Assembly: GCA_002783205.1 (NCBI GenBank)
Contig: PFEY01000046.1
Coordinates: forward strand, 1 to 51,060
From: Rhodobacteraceae bacterium CG17_big_fil_post_rev_8_21_14_2_50_63_15
GTDB taxonomy: Bacteria; Pseudomonadota; Alphaproteobacteria; Rhodobacterales; Rhodobacteraceae
Direction: 5' to 3'
DNA: 51,060 nt
Notes under the pieces: model-generated
Seen by the model: the letters and a program-made list of their open reading frames with translations, nothing else
Told to the model about the DNA's origin: nothing
Databases searched by the model: none
Translations under genes and position numbers: made by a program
In this document: in pieces, positions 45,007 through 51,060 of the stretch
How positions within the stretch are numbered: the stretch's first letter is position 1
How the letters are laid out: each line of letters starts with the position of its first letter

Positions 45007-45981
45007 ATGGCGCGCACGATCATCTTCGAAGAGCCGGGCGGTCCTGAAGTGCTGAAGCTTGTCGATCTCGACGTGGGCGAACCGGGGCAGGGCGAGATTC
45101 GCATCCGGCACAAGGCCTGCGGGCTCAACTTCATTGATGTCTATCAGCGCACGGGTCTTTATCCGATGGCCCTGCCACATGCCCTGGGCATGGAGGCGGC
45201 GGGGATCGTCGAGGCGGTGGGCGAGGGTGTGACGCATCTCGCGCCCGGCGATCGCGCCGCGTATGCCGCGAATCCGCCGGGGGCCTATGCGGAGGCGCGG
45301 GTGATGCCCGCAGCACAGGTGTGCCCGCTGCCGGAGGGCATTTCGTTCGAGGATGCCGCCTCGATCATGTTGCAGGGGATGACGGTCGAGTATCTCTTTC
45401 ACCGGGTCTGGCCGCTGGAGGCGGGGCAGACCGTGCTGTTTCACGCCGCCGCCGGCGGTGTGGGCCTGCTCGCCTGTGAATGGGCGCGTTCAGAGGGCAT
45501 TCGGCTGATCGGCACGGCGGGGACGGATGAGAAGTGCCGTCTTGCGCGCGAGAACGGGGCATCGGACTGCATCAACTACCGCGAGCGCGACTTCGTGCCC
45601 GAGGTCAGGGCGCTGACGGAGGGCAAGGGGGTTGATGTGGTGATGGACGGCGTGGGCAAGGATACGTTCATGGCCTCGCTCGATTGCCTCAAGCCGCTCG
45701 GGATGATGATGTCCTTTGGCAATGCGTCCGGTCCGGTCGAACCGGTCAGCCTGCTCACGCTCGCCGCCAAGGGATCGCTCAAGCTGACGCGGACGACGCT
45801 GTTCACGTTCCTCGCGGATCATGCGCGCTGTCAGGAGATGGCGCGGCACCTTTTTGACAAGGTCAAGAGCGGCGCGGTCAAGGTCAATATCGGGCAGAGA
45901 TTCCCGCTGGAACGGGTTGCCGATGCGCATCGCGCGCTGGAGGGGCGGCAGACGACAGGATCGACGATCCTCACACTGTGA
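45007..45981 (+). CDS. qorA: Quinone oxidoreductase (NADPH, MDR superfamily)
   Basis: 324 aa, ATG with GAGGAG upstream. GroES-like N-domain (ACGLNFIDVYQRTGLY, the QOR signature NFIDVYxRxGLY) and a Rossmann domain with AAAGGVGLLACEWAR. No zinc-ligand set is seen, as expected for QOR. It reduces quinones by one electron with NADPH in the cytosol. The next frame starts on its own stop (GTGA). Confidence 0.93.
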   Translation: MARTIIFEEPGGPEVLKLVDLDVGEPGQGEIRIRHKACGLNFIDVYQRTGLYPMALPHALGMEAAGIVEAVGEGVTHLAPGDRAAYAANPPGAYAEARVMPAAQVCPLPEGISFEDAASIMLQGMTVEYLFHRVWPLEAGQTVLFHAAAGGVGLLACEWARSEGIRLIGTAGTDEKCRLARENGASDCINYRERDFVPEVRALTEGKGVDVVMDGVGKDTFMASLDCLKPLGMMMSFGNASGPVEPVSLLTLAAKGSLKLTRTTLFTFLADHARCQEMARHLFDKVKSGAVKVNIGQRFPLERVADAHRALEGRQTTGSTILTL

Positions 45982-46298
45982 GGTTCCGGCCAGACGCTGA
46001 CCGCCGCTTGCATGCCTCCCCGGGCGCGCCGATCCTTGCCGATGCGCCCCGCTGCGAGTGCGACTTATGCCGACATCGGCATACTGATCCGACCTGTTAC
46101 GTGGCGCGCACCCTCACGGGGCCGTTCGATCTGCCAAGAGGTTGCTCCTACACGATCGTCGCGCCTGATCCGAATGACGCGCAGGAAGAATTCTGCCAGA
46201 TGCTGAGCACGCTGAGCGCCGAACAGAATTACACCGGCATCGAGGTTGACAATATCTTTTCCGAAAGTCTGACGATCTCATGCGCCGCCCCGTCCTGA
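45978..46298 (+). CDS. Small Cys-rich protein of unknown function
   Basis: 106 aa from a GTG overlapping the qorA stop by 3 nt. N-terminal [20 protein letters not shown] has a Cys/His cluster that could bind metal; the C-terminal half ([18 protein letters not shown]) is well-coded and structured. No family recognised. It runs 19 nt into the truncated NicO frame. A start further in is possible. Confidence 0.4.
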   Translation: MRFRPDADRRLHASPGAPILADAPRCECDLCRHRHTDPTCYVARTLTGPFDLPRGCSYTIVAPDPNDAQEEFCQMLSTLSAEQNYTGIEVDNIFSESLTISCAAPS

Positions 46299-46741
46299 GC
46301 CTTGGCGCACTGGCCCTTGTCGGGCTGGCGATCTGGCTCCGGCGGCATCCTCATGAGCACGATTGGTCCTGCGCAACCTGCGGTCATTGCCACGCACCGA
46401 CGTTTGCCGAGGCCGAGGCCGTCACCGGCTGGCGCGACACCGCCGCCCTGATTGGCGCGGTGGCAATCCGGCCCTGCACCGGGGCACTGTTCCTTCTGAT
46501 CCTCACCTGGCGGATGGGGCTGGACGTGGCGGGTCTCCTCGGGGTTCTCGCCATGGGGCTGGGGACGGCAAGCGTGACACTGGCGGTGGCGCTGACCTCT
46601 GTGACCCTGCGCGAGGGGGCGCTGGCGCGGCTTTCCGCGGCACAGGGCAATGGCGTGGCGCGCGCCCTGCCGCTCTTGGAGATCGGCGCAGGTGTGATCC
46701 TCGCGGCACTGTCGTTGCAGCTCTTGGGACGCGCGCTTTGA
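46280..46741 (+). pseudogene. NicO/RcnA-type nickel-cobalt exporter, C-terminal half only
   Basis: 153 aa matching only the second half of NicO/RcnA exporters: a TM helix ([15 protein letters not shown]), a short His/Cys loop ([19 protein letters not shown]), the family core [20 protein letters not shown] and [15 protein letters not shown], and a last TM. The N-terminal half with its HAxGPGHGK motif is missing and not found upstream. It is a truncated gene or a split subunit. The ATG is real-looking but its ribosome site is poor. Confidence 0.65.
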
Positions 46742-46783
46742 CATCCCTTGCGCGGGTGGGCGGGCGAGGTTATCGGCTCTGCC

Positions 46784-48151
46784 ATGCAACATCGCCAGTC
46801 ATATCGCCAGCATCTGCGCGCGGTGTTGGGCCTCGGCCTGCCGCTGATCGGCAGCCATATGGCGCAATTTGCCATCCATCTCACCGATGCGTTGATGCTG
46901 GGCTGGTATTCGGTCGAGGCGCTGGCGGCCGAAGTGCTGGGCGGAACGCTCTACTTCGTTCTCTTCATCATGGGTTCGGGATTTGCCTGGGCCGTGATGC
47001 CGATGGTGGCGGCGGCGGAGGCCTCGGGCGCGCGCACCCAGGTGCGGCGGGTCACGCGCATGGGGCTCTGGGCCTCGATGATGTTCGGGGTTGCTAGCCT
47101 GCCCGTCATGATCTGGTCGGCCGCAGTCTTTGACCTTCTGGGACAGGAGAAGGGCACGGCGCTGCTGGCGGCGGATTACCTGCGCATCGCCGGCTGGGGC
47201 ATTCTGCCGGCGCTGATGGTAATGGTGCTGAAATCCTATCTTGCCGCGCTGGAACGCACCAGGGTGGTGCTCTGGATCACGCTGGCGGCGGTCGGGCTGA
47301 ATGTGATCGTCAACTATCTGCTGATCTTCGGGCACTTTGGTTCTCCGGAGCTGGGCGTGCGGGGGGCGGCGATGGCCTCGCTCGCGGTCAACCTCGCCTC
47401 CATTCTGGCGCTTGCCGCCTATGTGCATCGCTCCTCGCCCGAGCACGCATTGTTCACGCGATTCTGGCGACCGGACGGGGAGGCGCTTGCCCGCGTCTTT
47501 CGTCTTGGCTGGCCGATCGGGTTGACCAGTCTGGCCGAGGTTGGCCTCTTTGCCGCCTCTTCGGTGATGATGGGCTGGCTGGGCACCGTGCCGCTGGCCG
47601 CGCATGGCATCGCGTTGCAGATCACCTCTCTGGTGTTCATGGTGCATCTGGGTCTGTCCAACGTGGCCACGGTGCGCGCCGGGCAGGCCTATGGGCGCGG
47701 CGATGGCGCGGCGTTGCGCGCGGGCGCTTGGGTGGTGCTGGCGCTGTCGGCGCTGACGGCGCTCATTACGATGGCGGCGTTCCTGATCTGGCCCGATCCG
47801 ATGATCGGCGTCTTTCTGGCCCCCGACGATCCGGCGCGCGCCCTGGTCATCGCCACGGGTCAGCAGTTGCTGGCGGCAGCGGCGCTCTTTCAACTGGTTG
47901 ATGCGGCACAGGTGCAGGCACTGGGTCTCCTGCGCGGGGTGCAGGACACGCGGGCCCCGATGGTCATTGCCGCGCTCAGTTACTGGGCGGTGGGCGTGCC
48001 GGTGAGCTATCTGCTCGGCTTTACCCTGGGCTATGGCGGCCCCGGCATCTGGCTCGGGCTTGCGGTCGGGCTGGCGCTGGCAGGCGTGTTCATGCTGGCG
48101 CGGTTCTGGGGATGGTCCGCGCGCGGTGTCAGCTTTCAACCCAGATCGTGA
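46784..48151 (+). CDS. MATE-family efflux transporter
   Basis: 455 aa from the ATG at 46784. Twelve TM segments; opens [20 protein letters not shown] followed by [19 protein letters not shown], the signature of DinF/NorM-type MATE proteins. Exports drugs or metabolites against Na+ or H+. Convergent with dtd, overlapping it by 23 nt. Confidence 0.92.
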   Translation: MQHRQSYRQHLRAVLGLGLPLIGSHMAQFAIHLTDALMLGWYSVEALAAEVLGGTLYFVLFIMGSGFAWAVMPMVAAAEASGARTQVRRVTRMGLWASMMFGVASLPVMIWSAAVFDLLGQEKGTALLAADYLRIAGWGILPALMVMVLKSYLAALERTRVVLWITLAAVGLNVIVNYLLIFGHFGSPELGVRGAAMASLAVNLASILALAAYVHRSSPEHALFTRFWRPDGEALARVFRLGWPIGLTSLAEVGLFAASSVMMGWLGTVPLAAHGIALQITSLVFMVHLGLSNVATVRAGQAYGRGDGAALRAGAWVVLALSALTALITMAAFLIWPDPMIGVFLAPDDPARALVIATGQQLLAAAALFQLVDAAQVQALGLLRGVQDTRAPMVIAALSYWAVGVPVSYLLGFTLGYGGPGIWLGLAVGLALAGVFMLARFWGWSARGVSFQPRS

Positions 48152-48566
48152 CGGGGCCGTCATTGGTCAGGCTCACCTGCATCTCGGCACCAAAGCGACC
48201 CGTCTGGGTGGCAATGCCCTGCGCCGCGATCTGCCGGACGAAATGATCGAAGAGGCGGCGGCCCTCTTCGGGCGGGGCGGCGCTGGAAAAGCCCGGTCGG
48301 TTGCCGCGCGTGGTATCGGCAGCCAGGGTGAACTGGCTGATCACCAGCGCGCTGCCGCCGATGTCGAGGATCGAGCGGTTCATTCGGCCCGCCTCGTCGC
48401 GAAAGATCCGCAGTCGCGCGATCTTGCCCGCGAGGCGGTCGGCCTCGGCCTCGGTATCGCCCTGCATCGCACAGGCGAGGATCAGCAATCCCCCATCGCA
48501 AGAGCCGACGGTCTGACCGTCAATGGTGACGGAGGCGTGAGAGACACGTTGAAGAAGGGCGCGCAT
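48129..48566 (-). CDS. dtd: D-aminoacyl-tRNA deacylase
   Basis: 145 aa from the ATG at 48566, standard length. Motifs SQFTLAAD (catalytic Ser-Gln-x-Thr), [11 protein letters not shown] and the C-terminal GPVTIWVES (cross-subunit Gly-Pro) define Dtd. It hydrolyses D-amino acids from tRNA, proofreading chirality. Confidence 0.95.
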   Translation of the reverse strand: MRALLQRVSHASVTIDGQTVGSCDGGLLILACAMQGDTEAEADRLAGKIARLRIFRDEAGRMNRSILDIGGSALVISQFTLAADTTRGNRPGFSSAAPPEEGRRLFDHFVRQIAAQGIATQTGRFGAEMQVSLTNDGPVTIWVES

Positions 48567-48611
48567 GGTCAGGTCTCGACTGAATTTGATGCGGGTCAAG
48601 GACCGCCCCTC

Positions 48612-48637
48612 CTTGTTAGGATAGAGTGCCCTCATCT
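48612..48637 (+). promoter_or_regulatory. Candidate heat-shock (RpoH) promoter of sHSP
   Basis: CTTGTTA (48612-48618), 11 nt, then CCTCATCT (48630-48637) closely fits the sigma-32 pattern CTTGAAA-N11-16-CCCCATnT. It lies 22 nt before the sHSP start, just ahead of TAAGGAGG. Confidence 0.55.
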
Positions 48638-48659
48638 TCAACGCTAAGGAGGATGCAAG

Positions 48660-49076
48660 ATGGTTGAAAAGTCATATGCCACAGGGTTCTGGCCGCAACT
48701 CTACGAGCCGTTCAGAACATTCGGCACGCGGATGGCGGAATGGATGGCTCCTGCCTCGGACGCCTCTGCCGACGATGCCACCTACCGGATCACTATGGAA
48801 CTGCCGGGAGTCGAGGAAAAGGATATCGATCTGGCCGTGCATGACGGCGTGGTGACGGTCAAGGGCGAGAAATCGGCCACACGCGAGGAAAAGGGCGAGA
48901 CCTGGTTTTTCAGCGAGCGCCAGTATGGATCGTTCAGCCGGTCGTTTCGCCTGCCCGCCGATGCGGATGGCGACAAGATCGAGGCGCATCTCAAGGACGG
49001 GGTGCTGAGCGTGACGATTCCCAAGCACGACAAGAGCACGCCAACGGGCCGCAAGGTGGATATCAAACTCGGCTAG
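48660..49076 (+). CDS. Hsp20/alpha-crystallin small heat-shock protein
   Basis: 138 aa, ATG with a perfect AAGGAGG upstream. Alpha-crystallin domain with [31 protein letters not shown], and the [12 protein letters not shown] strand; the usual C-terminal I-x-I/V tail is only weakly kept (VDIKLG). ATP-independent holdase. A sigma-32-like promoter precedes it. Confidence 0.94.
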   Translation: MVEKSYATGFWPQLYEPFRTFGTRMAEWMAPASDASADDATYRITMELPGVEEKDIDLAVHDGVVTVKGEKSATREEKGETWFFSERQYGSFSRSFRLPADADGDKIEAHLKDGVLSVTIPKHDKSTPTGRKVDIKLG

Positions 49077-49086
49077 TCTCAGGCTG

Positions 49087-49129
49087 GCCGCCCGGACGGC
49101 ATGGGCAATGGTCCCCGGTTTCGGGCGGC
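49087..49129. terminator. Inverted repeat between convergent sHSP and nitroreductase genes
   Basis: GCCGCCCG (49087-49094) pairs with CGGGCGGC (49122-49129) around a 27-nt loop. No T-run on either side; a weak shared terminator at most. Confidence 0.35.
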
Positions 49130-49131
49130 GA

Positions 49132-49806
49132 TCAGCCGCGTGGGTCGTAGATCTCCGAGAGCTTGGCGCGACTGGTGCGAAAGCTGTTGGCCGGGTGATC
49201 CTCATCAGCCAGGCCAAAGGATATGGCACAGAGAATGAGCCGGCTTTCGGGCAGGTTGAAATGTGACCGGATCATCGGTGCGTAGGCCGCGACAGAGGCC
49301 TGCGCGATGGTCCCGACCCCAAGCGCCGTAGCGGCAAGGGTGAAAGCGGTGACGAAGCCGCCGGTGTCCATCGCGCCGTAGGGGCCAAGTTCGGCTTCGG
49401 AATGGACGATTGCCACATGCGGTGCGCCAAAGAGTCGATAGTTTTCAAGTGACTGCCGTGCGCGTCCCGCCCGGTCCGAGCGCGGGATGCCCACGGCCTC
49501 GTAGAGTTGCAGGCCGCAATCGAGGCGGCGGGTGCCATGCGCGCCGGGATAGCTCTGCGGCCAGGGCAGGTCGGGTTTCGGGGTGTCATTCTGCACGGCA
49601 TGTCTCAGGGTCTCGCGAAAACGGTCGGTTTCCGTGCCGTGCGTCACCGTCACTTGCCAAGGTTGCGCGTTGCACCACGAAGGGGCGCGTGCAGCGGCCT
49701 CAATAATCTGGCGAATCGTGGTCTCGGGCACCGGATCGGGTTGAAACGCCCGGCAGGAATGGCGGGTGCCAAGCAGGTCTTGCAGGATCGCGAAGTGGTC
49801 TGTCAT
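49132..49806 (-). CDS. Nitroreductase-family FMN oxidoreductase
   Basis: 224 aa from the ATG at 49806. FMN-binding motifs: RHSCRAFQPDPV near the N-terminus, AAARAPSWCNAQPWQ, and ALGVGTIAQAS in the middle; C-terminal AISFGLADEDHPANSFRT. Typical of NAD(P)H-dependent nitroreductases acting on nitroaromatics or quinones. Physiological substrate unknown. Confidence 0.92.
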   Translation of the reverse strand: MTDHFAILQDLLGTRHSCRAFQPDPVPETTIRQIIEAAARAPSWCNAQPWQVTVTHGTETDRFRETLRHAVQNDTPKPDLPWPQSYPGAHGTRRLDCGLQLYEAVGIPRSDRAGRARQSLENYRLFGAPHVAIVHSEAELGPYGAMDTGGFVTAFTLAATALGVGTIAQASVAAYAPMIRSHFNLPESRLILCAISFGLADEDHPANSFRTSRAKLSEIYDPRG

Positions 49807-49897
49807 GCGGTCATGTCCTTGGCGTGTGGGCAGGTTCCTTCGCCGACCAGCATAGAGGCTGTTTTTGGCATGTGCCATGTCTCGTGAACCCGATCGG

Positions 49898-51025
49898 TCA
49901 GAAGCCGCCTTGTTCGAGCGCGATGAGATATCCGATGATCCCGGCAAGCAGGGCCCCAAATGCCACGGCAAGCGCGATCTTCCACATCGACCAGGGGCGT
50001 TCGCCCTGCACGCGCCCGTTGCGGCCATTGACCACGAAACGATAGGTCTGGCCACGGTATTTATAGGCCGCGAGCCAGACCGGCAGCAGGATATGCTTGA
50101 AGGTGACCGCGCGCACCTCTGTCTGGATGTCATGGATTTGCTGTCGGTCGCCACCGATGTCAAAGCGCACGTCGCGGGCGATCACGGCATCCATATGCGC
50201 GCGCGCCTCGACGAATCCGGCCTCGAGATCGACCGAATAGCCCTCGGCGCGAAAGCCCGCGAGATATTCCGGCGCATAGGGGATCAGCGCCGCCAGATCC
50301 CAGGGCTCGAGCCCGTCGGTGAACCGCTTCGGCAGCGCGGTGGAGGCTAGCACCAGCACATCGTCGAAAAACCGCGCGACCCGGCCCGAGACCGCCTGCC
50401 AGCGGATCCGTGGCACCTTCACCTGCTGGCGCTTGCCGTTCTGGACCACCGTCTGGGTCTCGTAATAGACGGTGCCCCGTTCGCCCTGATAGGCGGATTT
50501 CGTATTGGCGTCAAAGGTCCAGTAGGGCACGTAAATGCCCTGCATCCGCCGCCCCTTTCGGGCATAGTCCTGCAATCCTGACGGGGCAAACCAGAGGCGG
50601 CCGAGCCAATCGGTCATCGCCTTTCGCGCGGTCGCCTCATCGAGCGCGAAGGGCAGGAGCGCGCGCGGCTTGATCTGGCGATGACGGCCGGTATCGATGA
50701 CCATCGGCGAGGCACAGAAGGGACACTCTGTGGCGTGGGTGTCGGGGCCGAGTTCGATCTGCGCGCCGCAACTTGTGCAGGTGGCGGAGCGGCTCTGCTC
50801 GATCTCCTGCGCGGGCAGTTGATCGCGCAGGGCGGCACGGAAATCGAGCTCGCGGATGCCGCCTTGCCAGGGATTGCCTTCCTCGAGGCTTTGGGTGTCG
50901 CCGCAATGATCGCAAACCAGACGGCTCTCGCCGGGATCGAAACGGTAATCCGCGCCGCAACTCTGGCAGGGAAAGCGATGCTGGCCCTCGGCGTCGATCG
51001 GTGCGGTGGAGGTTGTGTCGGGCAT
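49898..51025 (-). CDS. Zinc-ribbon membrane protein of unknown function
   Basis: 375 aa. Two tandem zinc ribbons at the N-terminus (CQSCGADY...CDHCG about 20-41; CTSCGAQIEL...CPFC about 83-103), a long soluble middle (YVPYWTFDANTKSAYQG) and one C-terminal TM (IALAVAFGALLAGIIGYLI). Homologues are often labelled primosomal protein N' or TFIIB-type zinc finger by the ribbons alone; no helicase motifs are seen. It may be a membrane-anchored scaffold. Confidence 0.8.
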   Translation of the reverse strand: MPDTTSTAPIDAEGQHRFPCQSCGADYRFDPGESRLVCDHCGDTQSLEEGNPWQGGIRELDFRAALRDQLPAQEIEQSRSATCTSCGAQIELGPDTHATECPFCASPMVIDTGRHRQIKPRALLPFALDEATARKAMTDWLGRLWFAPSGLQDYARKGRRMQGIYVPYWTFDANTKSAYQGERGTVYYETQTVVQNGKRQQVKVPRIRWQAVSGRVARFFDDVLVLASTALPKRFTDGLEPWDLAALIPYAPEYLAGFRAEGYSVDLEAGFVEARAHMDAVIARDVRFDIGGDRQQIHDIQTEVRAVTFKHILLPVWLAAYKYRGQTYRFVVNGRNGRVQGERPWSMWKIALAVAFGALLAGIIGYLIALEQGGF

Positions 51026-51031
51026 GGGCTG

Positions 51032-51060
51032 TCAGAGGATGTGATGCAGGGCGCGCGGCG
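51032..51060 (-). CDS. Possible C-terminal end of next upstream gene (partial)
   Basis: A minus-strand TGA at 51032-51034 with codons reading PRALHHIL before it lies 6 nt upstream of the zinc-ribbon gene start, as in an operon. Only eight codons are visible, so this is a weak call. SPFH-domain genes precede the zinc-ribbon gene in relatives, by memory. Confidence 0.3.

Noticed and set aside
49087-49129. Firm terminator between sHSP and nitroreductase
   Set aside because: Loop too long and no T-run; kept only as a weak inverted repeat.

Overview
The window looks like chromosomal DNA of a Rhodobacteraceae (Roseobacter-type) alphaproteobacterium. Signs of this are the high GC coding sequence, an iron-sulfur photolyase of the CryB/PhrB type, the interleaved pccB-pccA-mcm propionate locus with a TTTGCAAA-type operator, several CCCCCGGGAGTATTT-type intergenic elements, and many small envelope proteins typical of this group. 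The genus cannot be set from the sequence alone.

Layout. 1-7.6 kb: end of an SDR gene, FeS photolyase, a secreted MORN-repeat protein, NAD synthase, and a hybrid histidine kinase with a small periplasmic partner. 7.7-14.2 kb: secreted alpha/beta hydrolase, zincin, Tat-exported MBL-fold hydrolase, MFS exporter with a His-rich tail, gltX, a gamma-glutamylcyclotransferase-like protein and an Rrf2 [Fe-S] regulator. 14.2-18.9 kb: tandem glycine riboswitch followed by gcvT-gcvH-gcvP. 19.1-22.1 kb: a complete 2947-bp IS1595-family (ISXO2-like) transposon with 26-bp terminal inverted repeats and a perfect 8-bp target duplication. Its cargo is a three-gene operon (244-aa unknown, PIN-domain protein, 46-aa charged protein) plus one gene on the opposite strand. 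22.1-28.8 kb: LuxR/alpha-beta-hydrolase fusion, inositol-phosphatase family protein, YbbP/YbbA ABC system divergent from tesA. 28.8-31.3 kb: cold-shock protein, L,D-transpeptidase, Bcr/CflA exporter. 31.3-41.6 kb: propionyl-CoA carboxylase and methylmalonyl-CoA mutase with uncharacterised small envelope proteins between them. 41.6-51 kb: VOC protein, GNAT, DjlA-like co-chaperone, EEP-family protein, quinone oxidoreductase, truncated NicO transporter, MATE exporter, Dtd, sHSP, nitroreductase and a zinc-ribbon membrane protein.

How the genes work together. The gcv operon degrades glycine under direct glycine control by the riboswitch. PccB, PccA and Mcm convert propionyl-CoA to succinyl-CoA through methylmalonyl-CoA (no epimerase is seen here), probably under a short-chain acyl-CoA regulator encoded elsewhere. 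YbbA/YbbP and TesA keep the conserved divergent arrangement known from enterobacteria.

The best candidate for an undescribed system is the cargo operon of the IS1595-family transposon. It has an overlapping 244-aa protein, a PIN nuclease and a tiny charged protein, carried by an element that inserted exactly at the stop codon of the neighbouring regulator without damaging it.
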